64,000 nt of DNA from AWTP1-13 sp963832445 (lineage in GTDB: Bacteria; Pseudomonadota; Alphaproteobacteria; Rhizobiales; Hyphomicrobiaceae): positions 124,001 to 188,000 of the forward strand of contig CAWHUM010000022.1 in the NCBI GenBank assembly GCA_963832445.1, read 5' to 3'. Every line of letters begins with the position of its first letter. Within the stretch, counting starts at the first letter, position 1. The position numbers and the translations under genes were made by a program. This document shows positions 18,389 through 25,795 of the stretch, piece by piece. Below the pieces are notes generated by a model. That model worked only from the letters and a program-made list of their open reading frames with translations, was not told where the DNA came from and ran no database searches.

Positions 18389-19002
18389 TGCTGGTGGTCG
18401 GTCTTACGGGCTCGATCGGCATGGGCAAGTCGACGGTGGCGACCCGTCTGCGGGCGCTCGGCATCGGCGTGTGCGATGCGGATGCGGAGGTGCACCGGCT
18501 GTACGAGGGCCCTGCCGTCGCCGCCATCGAGGCTGCCTTTCCCGGAACCACCGCCGGCGGCAAGGTCGACCGTCAGAAACTCGGCCTCGCCGTGCTCGAC
18601 AAGCCTGACGAGATCAAGCGGCTGGAGGCCATCGTGCATCCTTTGGTGCTCGCCGCCGAGCGCGCTTTCCTGCGCCGCCAAGCCGCCAAAGACGCAGCGA
18701 TGGCGGTGCTCGAAATCCCGCTGCTGCTCGAGACCGGGGGCGACGCCCGCGTCGACGTGGTGATCGTTTGCAGCGCCCCGCCAAAGGCGCAGCGCGAGCG
18801 CGTGATGCAGCGCCTTGGCATGAGCCCGGAGAAGCTGGAGCAGATCCTGGCGCGCCAAATGTCGGATGCGGAAAAACGCAAGCGCGCCGATTTTGTTGTG
18901 GAGACCGGCGGCACGTTCGCCGAGACCGACGCGCAGGTGGATAAAATCGTCGAATCACTCAAAGGTCGGCGCGGCACCGCCTACGCGAGGTTCTGGGCGT
19001 AG
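18388..19002 (+). CDS. coaE: CoaE, dephospho-CoA kinase
   Basis: The start ATG at 18388 overlaps the aroE stop. The 204-residue product has the P-loop GLTGSIGMGKSTVA, DADAEVHRLY, and the lid region VIVCSAPPKAQRERVMQR. It performs the last step of CoA synthesis. The aroE-coaE-dnaQ order is standard for this group. Confidence 0.96.
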   Translation: MLVVGLTGSIGMGKSTVATRLRALGIGVCDADAEVHRLYEGPAVAAIEAAFPGTTAGGKVDRQKLGLAVLDKPDEIKRLEAIVHPLVLAAERAFLRRQAAKDAAMAVLEIPLLLETGGDARVDVVIVCSAPPKAQRERVMQRLGMSPEKLEQILARQMSDAEKRKRADFVVETGGTFAETDAQVDKIVESLKGRRGTAYARFWA

Positions 19003-19051
19003 GCCATGCTAGCCGCCTCCGGTGCTCGCGTATCTGCCCGGGATCATCGAG

Positions 19052-19748
19052 ATGCTGCGCGAGATCGTCTTCGATACCGAAACCACAGGGCTCGATCCAG
19101 TCGGCGGCGATCGCCTGATCGAGGTCGGCTGCGTTGAGATCGTCAACAGGATTCCCACAGGCCGCGAGTTCCACAGCTACCTCAATCCCGAGCGCGACAT
19201 CCACCCGGAGGCGGTGGCGGTGCACGGTCTGACGGTGGAGTTTCTGAAGGACAAACCGCTGTTCAGGGATATCGTCGAAGGGTTTCTCGGCTTCATCGAC
19301 GATGCACCGTCTGGTTGCTCACAACGCCACCTTCGATCTGGGTTTTCTCAATGCCGAGCTGGAACGGGTGGCGAAACCGCCACTCACGGCCGACCGCATA
19401 GTGGACACTCTCGCACTGGCGCGGCGGCGCCACCCGGCCGGCCCCAACAGCCTGGACGCACTCTGCAAGCGCTACGGCATCGATCTCTCACAACGCACCA
19501 AGCACGGGGCGCTGCTCGATTCCACATTGCTCGCCAGCGTCTATGTCGAGCTATTGGGCGAGCGACAGGCAATGCTTCACCTCAGCGGACAAGGGTCGGG
19601 CGACCAGGCGATGCGGGCCAGGGCGGGGAAGGCGAGGCAGCGCCCGGTGGAGCTTGTCCCGCGGCTGGACACGGTGGCAGAAGCCGCCCATCGCCAGTTC
19701 GTCGAGAGTCTCGGCGCGAATGCCCTCTGGTTGCGCTACTCCGCGTAG
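19052..19748 (+). pseudogene. dnaQ: DnaQ, DNA polymerase III epsilon subunit, with an apparent +1 frameshift
   Basis: The N-terminal half (MLREIVFDTETTGLDP, with the Exo I Asp-Glu pair) runs in one frame up to FIDDAP. The rest (LVAHNATFDLGFLNAEL with the Exo II Asp, then RTKHGALLDSTLLASVY with the Exo III His and Asp) continues in another. Dropping one base near 19310 (the T between CCG and CTG) restores a normal epsilon exonuclease of about 231 residues. This proofreading subunit is important in nearly all bacteria, so the break is more likely a sequence error than a real loss. The gene follows coaE by 49 bp. Confidence 0.9.
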
Positions 19749-20129
19749 ATATGAACCGCGGTTGGCAGGTGTAGCCCATCTCGACAGCGCCTACATCTCA
19801 CTGGCAAGCCTGAGATTTCGGACTGCACTGGCTGCACAGTTTGCCAACAGATGCCGGAGCCTTCCCGTCCAAGCGCTTCAGCTATGCCCAATTTGGCCGG
19901 TGCCAAGCCCGGTCCTGCTCTGTACTCTGCCCATCCAACATTAGAATCACAAAAAAGACAGCAGAATCAAAAAAAAGACGGCGCGGGCATTTGCTTTAAT
20001 CGTGCTCAGGCAACTTTCGGTTGTCGCAAAAAATGGGATGCTGTGACGCTTTTTCTCTTATGGCCAGCGCATGTTTCATGTATTCTCTTGCATAAGACTA
20101 GCTCGCCCCCAGATCGTCTGCCTGCATAT
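19749..20129. other. AT-rich intergenic region between dnaQ and a MarR gene
   Basis: No convincing ORF is seen. It contains two A-rich direct repeats ending AAAAAAGAC (about 19950-19980) and 7-bp inverted arms TCTTATG (20056-20062) and CATAAGA (20091-20097). In relatives secB or its neighbours commonly follow dnaQ; here secB is 42 kb away. Confidence 0.5.
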
Positions 20130-20152
20130 CTAGTGGGCGCGTATCGCGCTAG
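20130..20152. promoter_or_regulatory. Candidate MarR autoregulatory operator
   Basis: A quasi-palindrome with arms GCGCG-TAT-CGCGC inside CTAG...CTAG lies 30 bp before the MarR start. MarR proteins bind short palindromes overlapping their own promoters; binding here is an inference. Confidence 0.4.
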
Positions 20153-20182
20153 TACAACACGGACTAGGCGCGAGCACCCATC

Positions 20183-20665
20183 ATGGAACTGCGGGAAATC
20201 GTACCGACCATGAAACGTGACACGGCCGATCGGCTCAACCGCTCCCCTATTCACCTGTTGCATCGAGCCGGACAGTGCGCGGGCGATGTCTTTCAAGCGG
20301 AGATGAAGATCGAGGGGCTGACGCCGCGGCAGCTCGCGGTGCTGATGACCGTCGCGCAGAACGAAGGCCTGAGCCAGACCGGCTTGGTCGAACGTACAGG
20401 GATCGATCGCTCCACGCTCGCCGATATCGTTCGGCGCATGCAACGCAAGGGATTGCTGCAGCGCCGCCGTACCCGCGAGGATGCCCGGGCCTACGCCGTG
20501 AAGCTTACCGACGAGGGCCGCCGTGTTCTGCGCACCGCGGAGCCGCTGGCAAAGAAGGTCGACGAGCGCATTCTCGATGCTCTGCCGGGCAAGCAGCGCG
20601 AGCAGTTCATCGACGACCTGCTGGCAATCGTCGACACGCTGCAGAAGATGGCGCCGCAGAGCTAG
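20183..20665 (+). CDS. MarR-family transcriptional regulator
   Basis: The 160-residue protein has the winged-helix core: LTPRQLAVLMTVAQNEGLSQ, the recognition region TGIDRSTLADIVRRMQRKGL and the wing RRTREDARAYAVKLTDEGR. A dimerising C-terminal helix follows. The likely ligand and targets are unknown; the next gene, yggT, is 196 bp downstream with its own leader, so it is probably autoregulated and acts elsewhere. Confidence 0.9.
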   Translation: MELREIVPTMKRDTADRLNRSPIHLLHRAGQCAGDVFQAEMKIEGLTPRQLAVLMTVAQNEGLSQTGLVERTGIDRSTLADIVRRMQRKGLLQRRRTREDARAYAVKLTDEGRRVLRTAEPLAKKVDERILDALPGKQREQFIDDLLAIVDTLQKMAPQS

Positions 20666-20861
20666 CGCGGCCGCCGTCCGCAAGGCGGGCTTCTCATTGC
20701 GCTAGGCAGCCCTGCGACGTCGCGTCGGGCTGGGCCGTTGCCGCCGGCAAGAGGTCGGCAATCTCAACAGTTGATCAGTCCAGCCCTTGTCGGTGCAGCG
20801 GCATGGCTTTACATCTCGGGGCGACCGGCGATCCTGCTGCCGTCGCCAAGAGTGGACACCC

Positions 20862-21152
20862 ATGCTCGAGCTGCTCGGCTTCATAAGCTACATCATTACC
20901 CTCTACGTCTACATCATCATCGCCGGCGCCGTGATGAGCTGGCTGATCGCCTTCAATGTGATCAATCCCTACAACCAGTTCGTCCGTTCCGTGTGGCAGG
21001 GGCTCAACGCGCTGACCGAGCCGCTGCTGCGGCCGATCCGGCGCTTGCTGCCGGACCTCGGCGGTATCGACATTTCGCCGCTCATACTCATCCTGGCCTG
21101 CTTCTTCATCCAGTCGGTGGTGCTGACCAACCTCGCCAAGCTTTTCGTTTGA
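20862..21152 (+). CDS. YggT-family membrane protein
   Basis: The 96-residue product has two hydrophobic segments (YIITLYVYIIIAGAVMSWLI and ISPLILILACFFIQSVVL) bridged by PLLRPIRRLLPDLGGID, the YggT hallmark. The family is implicated in cation/osmotic tolerance and in cell division or envelope assembly. Its stop codon overlaps the DUF167 start. Confidence 0.92.
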   Translation: MLELLGFISYIITLYVYIIIAGAVMSWLIAFNVINPYNQFVRSVWQGLNALTEPLLRPIRRLLPDLGGIDISPLILILACFFIQSVVLTNLAKLFV

Positions 21153-21478
21153 TGCCGGTCGCCACTCGACCCTGGCGGGCGAGCGAGCGTGGCGTGAGCG
21201 TGCTGGCGCGGGTGACGCCGAAGTCCGCCAAAGATGCAGTCGAAGGCGTGGTAGAGACCGCGCAAGGGCCTGCATTGCAGGTGCGCGTGCGTGCGGTCGC
21301 CGAGGACGGAGCGGCCAATGCTGCCGTCGAGTGGGTAGTGGCCCAATGGTTGGGACTGGGCAAAACGCGCGTGCGCATCGCGCGTGGCAGCAAGTCGCGT
21401 ATCAAAATCATTGACATCGCGGGCACGGCTGGCGAACTCGACGCATTGCTCACGGCGCGCATCGCCGCGCTCGAGTAA
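21152..21478 (+). CDS. DUF167 (YggU) family protein
   Basis: The 108-residue protein contains VLARVTPKSAKDAVEG, LQVRVRAVAEDGAANAA and VRIARGSKSRIKIIDIAG, the DUF167 pattern. The ATG overlaps the yggT stop (TGATG), so the two are translationally coupled, an arrangement widely conserved. Confidence 0.92.
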   Translation: MPVATRPWRASERGVSVLARVTPKSAKDAVEGVVETAQGPALQVRVRAVAEDGAANAAVEWVVAQWLGLGKTRVRIARGSKSRIKIIDIAGTAGELDALLTARIAALE

Positions 21479-21494
21479 AAGCGAGGAGGCCCGC

Positions 21495-22358
21495 ATGGCC
21501 GGAGCGTCGATCATCGACGGCAAGAAGGTTGCCGCCGAAGTGCGCGGCAAGGTCGCCGCCGGCGTTGCGCGGTTCCAAGGCGAGCACGGGTTCGCGCCCG
21601 GACTGGCTGTGGTGCTGGTGGGTGAAGATCCGGCAAGCCAGGTCTACGTGCGCAACAAGGCGAAGGCCACGCGCGAGGCCGGGATGGCCTCCTTCGAGCA
21701 CAAGCTGCCAGTCGACACGGCAGAAGCGGCGCTGCTCGACCTGATCGCCGACCTCAATCGTCGCCCTGACGTGCACGGTGTCCTGGTGCAGCTGCCGCTC
21801 CCCAAGCACATCGATGCAACCAAGGTGATCGAGGCGATCAGCCCGGCCAAGGACGTGGACGGCTTCCACCCCATCAACGTCGGCCGTCTGGCAACCGGAG
21901 GCGAGGCGCTGGCGCCCTGCACGCCTACCGGCTGCCTGATCCTGGCGAAGTCGGTCCGGCCCAAGCTCGAGGGGCTCGAAGCCGTCGTCATCGGCCGCTC
22001 CAACATTGTCGGCAAGCCGATGGCCCAGCTGCTGCTCGGCGAGAACTGTACGGTTACGGTCGCCCATTCGCGCACGCGCGATCTGCCGGGCGTGGTCCGC
22101 CGCGGCGACATCGTGGTGGCTGCCGTGGGCCGCACAGAAATGGTGCGCGGAGATTGGATCAAGCCCGGCGCCATCGTCATCGACGTCGGCATTCAGCGCG
22201 TGGCGGCACCTGACGGGAAGACCAGGCTGGTCGGCGACGTGGCCTTTGCCGAGGCCGCCGCAGTTGCCGGCGCCATCACGCCGGTGCCCGGCGGGGTCGG
22301 GCCGATGACGATTGCCTGCCTGCTGCAGAACACGCTGCTGGCCGCTACGCGCAGCTGA
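21495..22358 (+). CDS. folD: FolD, methylene-THF dehydrogenase / methenyl-THF cyclohydrolase
   Basis: The 287-residue enzyme has the Tyr/Lys region (ASQVYVRNKAKATREAGM), VLVQLPLPKHID, the NADP-binding GRSNIVGKPMAQLLL, and the C-terminal PVPGGVGPMT. GAGGAGG precedes the ATG by four bases. It interconverts 5,10-methylene- and 10-formyl-THF. It ends 37 bp before a parS site. Confidence 0.97.
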   Translation: MAGASIIDGKKVAAEVRGKVAAGVARFQGEHGFAPGLAVVLVGEDPASQVYVRNKAKATREAGMASFEHKLPVDTAEAALLDLIADLNRRPDVHGVLVQLPLPKHIDATKVIEAISPAKDVDGFHPINVGRLATGGEALAPCTPTGCLILAKSVRPKLEGLEAVVIGRSNIVGKPMAQLLLGENCTVTVAHSRTRDLPGVVRRGDIVVAAVGRTEMVRGDWIKPGAIVIDVGIQRVAAPDGKTRLVGDVAFAEAAAVAGAITPVPGGVGPMTIACLLQNTLLAATRS

Positions 22359-22395
22359 CACTGCGGCCAGCTGCTTGCACCGCTATCCCCGCAAT

Positions 22396-22411
22396 TGTTT
22401 CACGTGAAACA
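22396..22411. promoter_or_regulatory. parS centromere site (perfect)
   Basis: A fourth exact 16-bp parS copy, in the gap between folD and convergent small ORFs, on the other side of oriC from the 1.07-4.65-kb cluster. Confidence 0.93.
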
Positions 22412-22452
22412 ATTCGGCACCTGGTCTTCGTGTTCCCGCGAAATCTTGATGC

Positions 22453-22587
22453 TCACTTGCGTTTTGCCTGGGGCTGAGCCGGCGCAGACTTCCACCCGTC
22501 GTAGATCGGCTTGGCGCGATCATAGAGCTGCATCAACACGAACATGCCCGCGAGGCCGAGCGCGACCCACCACTGAGCTGGAGACAT
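22453..22587 (-). CDS. Small membrane protein, 44 residues
   Basis: On the minus strand, the ATG at 22587 has AGGAGC eight bases upstream. The 44-residue product reads MSPAQWWVALGLAGMFVLMQ, a single membrane helix, then a soluble tail (LYDRAKPIYDGWKSAPAQ) ending in KRK. Unrecognised. The ribosome-binding site and helix/tail layout favour a real gene. It lies 22 bp downstream of another small ORF. Confidence 0.55.
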   Translation of the reverse strand: MSPAQWWVALGLAGMFVLMQLYDRAKPIYDGWKSAPAQPQAKRK

Positions 22588-22609
22588 TCAAGCTGCTCCT
22601 GGAGGATGC

Positions 22610-22801
22610 CTACCTGTCCCGCGGACGGTCGCGAAGATGTGTGTTGTTGCTGAGGCGCTGCAACAGTTGGCGTGAGGCGGCCAGCAGAGCGGCGATCTTG
22701 GCGATCAGGCAGCGCATTTCGTTGATCTGGTTTTCTGCTTCGATGGCAGTAGGTTCCTTTGTGCCTGGCATCGTCCACTGCCCGGCCCTCACCGTTGCCA
22801 T
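22610..22801 (-). CDS. Small hypothetical protein, up to 63 residues
   Basis: The ORF (MATVRAGQWTMPGTKEPTAI...) has a segment with heptad-like pattern, NQINEMRCLIAKIAALLAAS, and a basic tail RDRPRDR. A second ATG gives about 53 residues starting MPGTKEPTAIEAENQ. No clear Shine-Dalgarno precedes either start. Unrecognised; it could form an operon with the 44-residue ORF. Confidence 0.35.
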   Translation of the reverse strand: MATVRAGQWTMPGTKEPTAIEAENQINEMRCLIAKIAALLAASRQLLQRLSNNTHLRDRPRDR

Positions 22802-22894
22802 TTTAGCTGTGAACGCGTGCCAGCACTCGAGGTTCCCGAGTGATTGCTCTTTCGTCGTGTTGCCGTGTCCCGCTCTCTTGCTTCCGCTCTGCGA

Positions 22895-23198
22895 TCAGCC
22901 CTCGTAGCCCTCGATGATGACAAATTCACCCGTGCTGGCCTGCTCGCGAATGCGCACAGCCGCCTGATACTCTGGCGAACTCGTAGCAGGCCTTGGCGAT
23001 CGCGTAGCTCTCGAACTCGAGGACAACGTGCCGCCGCCCCGCCAGCAGCTGGCCCTCGGGCATGGTGTTCTCGCCGTTGCGCACGAGGAAGCGCGCGCCG
23101 TACTTTTTCAGGGGCGCCGCGTTGGCGGCGATGTAGTCCTTGTAGCGCTCGGGGTCGGTGATGTTGACGTGCGCGATCCAGTAGCCCTTCTTGGCCAT
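22895..23198 (-). pseudogene. DUF1330-family protein with an apparent +1 frameshift
   Basis: From ATG 23198 the frame gives MAKKGYWIAHVNITDPERYK, KYGARFLVRNGE and HVVLEFESYAIAKACYE, matching DUF1330. Then the frame breaks. Removing one T at about 22978-22979 restores SPEYQAAVRIREQASTGEF and VIIEGYEG, the family's conserved end, for a 100-residue protein. DUF1330 is a small dimeric alpha/beta-barrel family of unknown function. Confidence 0.85.
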
Positions 23199-23797
23199 CT
23201 TTCGCTCTCTCGGAATTTGATGTCGGGGGTCAATTTGAGCAGGCGCACCGGCCACAGCGCAAGGCTCAGTTACACCGCCACCCCCGCTCGTTCTGCCCTT
23301 AGCCTGCCCATAGTCTGGCGGCAAAACATTCTTTCGACACCAGAGTAGGTTGCGTTTGCGCGACCACCGTGATCGAAGCAGTGGCCCGACCTAGAGCCGG
23401 TTGGCGTCACCCTACGGGCAGAATGCAAATCCCCATCCCAATTGCCGAGATGCCTCAGTTACTGCAACGATGGCACTTAAGCTGCGCCCGCGATTGGCGT
23501 TTCCGTGCCGGATGTGCTCAGCTGCGAGCTAGCGAGAAATGGCGTGAGAACCTGCTTCAGTTTCCGCGATCTACAGCGCAGCAATCGAAGGTAACAGTGT
23601 CACGCGACCACGATGCCGGCATCCGCAGCACGACAAGCGTGGCACCTTGGACCGGGACAGCCTGGCACCGCCACGGTATCTTCACATGGGCATTGAAGGA
23701 TCGCGCTATCGTGCCGATCTGTGTGAACTGGTTGGCGATGGTTGGAGTCGACCGGTGGCGCGTAGCCACAGGATCGGTGTGATTGGGAGAGAGTGGA
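23199..23797. other. Intergenic region without a supported gene
   Basis: About 600 bp between the divergent DUF1330 and membrane-protein genes. One plus-strand ORF of 137 codons (23369-23782) exists but has no family resemblance, signal or ribosome-binding site. No RNA gene or repeat recognised. Confidence 0.5.
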
Positions 23798-24271
23798 ATG
23801 GCGAACACGGGTCATCATGCGGAAGGCGTCGTCGTCAGCGACACGGACAGTGTGCGCCACCCTCGTAGGCGAGGGGCCTCTATCGGGTATGTGCCGGGAT
23901 TCCTTTATATTCTCGTGCTGTTCATTGTCGGTCAGCTCGTCTTCTCCGATCCGAGGGCGACGCTGTTCGACTTCGGCGGCTATCGGCTAGCCTGGGTAGA
24001 AGTATTGCTGGTCACTGCCGCCATCACGGCGATGGCCGAGCAGATCAAGGTGGCAAAGCCCGGAGTCAACAACACCTTCGATGTGTTGCTCATGGGAGTG
24101 ATCGCAATCGTCCAGGTTGTGCTCTTCGCCCTAGCGGCTGCCAAGGTGCAGCCTCTGTCGATGTTCGACAACACGGAGTTCCTGCTGCTGACAATCATCA
24201 ATGTGGCGCAGACCGCCGTCGCCTATCAGATCAACGCCGCAACGCTCGTGCGAACGATCTCTTCCTCGTAG
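23798..24271 (+). CDS. Four-helix membrane protein, unknown
   Basis: The 157-residue product starts after GGGAGAG (ATG 23798), has a hydrophilic, Arg-rich N-terminus (DSVRHPRRRG), then four hydrophobic segments: GFLYILVLFIVGQLVF, VEVLLVTAAITAM, LLMGVIAIVQVVLFALAAAK and LLTIINVAQTAVAYQI. No enzyme motif. Similar proteins exist in Rhizobiales without a known role. Confidence 0.7.
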   Translation: MANTGHHAEGVVVSDTDSVRHPRRRGASIGYVPGFLYILVLFIVGQLVFSDPRATLFDFGGYRLAWVEVLLVTAAITAMAEQIKVAKPGVNNTFDVLLMGVIAIVQVVLFALAAAKVQPLSMFDNTEFLLLTIINVAQTAVAYQINAATLVRTISSS

Positions 24272-24454
24272 CTTTCCTGCGGAACGATCCGGCCTTTGGA
24301 CTGTCGCCGGCCGCTCGGGTCGGCGCTGGCAGACTGCCAGTTCTGCGCGCAACCCAACATTGCCCACAGCGAGGTTGGCGAATGGGCTGCCGCTGTGCCA
24401 TCCTGAAGGTCTCGCGACCGAAATCCTCCTCGAGAAGCATGAAGGACATGCGAT

Positions 24455-25315
24455 ATGCGTTATGAGGCGCCGAGTTCGCTCGACCAGGCGGTCGCGCTGC
24501 TGACCGCGGAGCCGGGCGACGCCCGGGTGCTGGCCGGTGGTACCGACCTGCTGGTGCAGATGAGGACCGACTTGATCGAGCCGGTGCTGGTGGTCGACAT
24601 TAAGGGCATCGTCGAAACGCGCCAGATCAAGGAGGAGGGCGGCGGCTTCCGCATCGGCGCTGCCGTCACTGGCGCCGAGCTCAAGGAGCATCCCAGGCTC
24701 AAGACCGTATGGCCGGGCGTGGTCGAGGCCGCCAACCTGATCGGCTCCACCCAGATCCAGGGCCGCGCCTCCATGGGCGGCAACCTGTGCAACGGCTCGC
24801 CGGCCGCCGACAGTGTGCCGGCGTTGATAGCCGCCGGCGCCAAGGCCTCCGTTGTCGGTCCCAAGGGCCGGCGCGAGCTGGCGGTCGAAGACGTGATGCT
24901 CGCCCCGCGCAAGCTGGCGCTGACCAAGGGCGAGATCGTCGCCTCGTTCCTGCTGCCGGCGAAGCCGGCGCGCACCGCCGACGCGTACCTGCGCTTCATC
25001 CCCCGCACCGAGATGGACATCGCTGTGGTCGGCTGCGGCATATGCCTCACGCTCGATGCCGGTGGCACCTGCACGGCGGCCCGCGTGGCGCTCGGCGCCG
25101 TGGCCCCGCGCCCGCTGCTGGTGGCAGATGCCGCCAAGGCGCTGATCGGCAGCAAGGTCGACGGCGCTGCATTGCAGAAGCTGGATGCGGCAGCCCGCGC
25201 CGCCTGCCAGCCGATCGACGACAAGCGCGGCACCAAGGATTACCGCATCAAGGTCGCGGGCGTGCTGGCGCGCCGAACCGCGCAGATTGCGCTCGAACGG
25301 GCGAGGATAGCTTAG
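24455..25315 (+). CDS. Molybdenum hydroxylase, FAD-binding medium subunit
   Basis: The 286-residue product has the FAD-binding motif VLAGGTDLLVQMR and the second flavin motif IQGRASMGGNLCNGSPAADS of the CoxM/KdhA/HbaC family. It passes electrons between the [2Fe-2S] subunit and acceptors. First of three adjacent genes in medium-small-large order. Confidence 0.9.
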   Translation: MRYEAPSSLDQAVALLTAEPGDARVLAGGTDLLVQMRTDLIEPVLVVDIKGIVETRQIKEEGGGFRIGAAVTGAELKEHPRLKTVWPGVVEAANLIGSTQIQGRASMGGNLCNGSPAADSVPALIAAGAKASVVGPKGRRELAVEDVMLAPRKLALTKGEIVASFLLPAKPARTADAYLRFIPRTEMDIAVVGCGICLTLDAGGTCTAARVALGAVAPRPLLVADAAKALIGSKVDGAALQKLDAAARAACQPIDDKRGTKDYRIKVAGVLARRTAQIALERARIA

Positions 25316-25792
25316 ATGGCCAAGCACCACATCACGGCAAGCGTCAACGGTGACCCTGTCGAGTTTCTTTGCGATACGCAGGACACCTTGCTCGACTGCT
25401 TGCGCGATCAGCTGGGCCTCACCGGCACCAAGGAGGGCTGCTCCACCGGTGACTGCGGCGCCTGCAGCGTCACGGTCGACAATCGGCTGGTATGCTCCTG
25501 CCTGATGCTGGGCGTGGAGGCCGGCGGCAAGTCGATCGCCACCATCGAGGGCATGGCCCAGGGTGAGATGCTACATCCCCTGCAGCGCAAGTTCCTGGAG
25601 CATGCGGCGCTGCAGTGCGGCATCTGCACCCCGGGCTTCCTGATCGCTGCCAAGTCGCTGCTCGAGAAGTCGCCCGATCCAACCGAAACGGAAGTGCGCT
25701 ACTGGCTGGCCGGCAACCTGTGCCGCTGCACCGGCTACGACAAGATCGTTCGCGCGGTGCTCGATGCCGCTGCCGAGATGAGAGGAGCCTGA
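25316..25792 (+). CDS. Molybdenum hydroxylase, [2Fe-2S] small subunit
   Basis: The 158-residue protein has an N-terminal plant-type ferredoxin cluster (GCSTGDCGACSVTVDNRL, then SCLML) and a C-terminal four-helix cluster (QCGICTPGF and GNLCRCTGYDKIV). The start directly follows the medium-subunit stop. The C-terminal RxCTGY binds the second cluster near the molybdopterin. Confidence 0.93.
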   Translation: MAKHHITASVNGDPVEFLCDTQDTLLDCLRDQLGLTGTKEGCSTGDCGACSVTVDNRLVCSCLMLGVEAGGKSIATIEGMAQGEMLHPLQRKFLEHAALQCGICTPGFLIAAKSLLEKSPDPTETEVRYWLAGNLCRCTGYDKIVRAVLDAAAEMRGA

Positions 25793-25795
25793 TCC

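Noticed and set aside
23369..23782. 137-codon ORF in the large intergenic gap
   Set aside because: No ribosome-binding site, no family resemblance and irregular composition.
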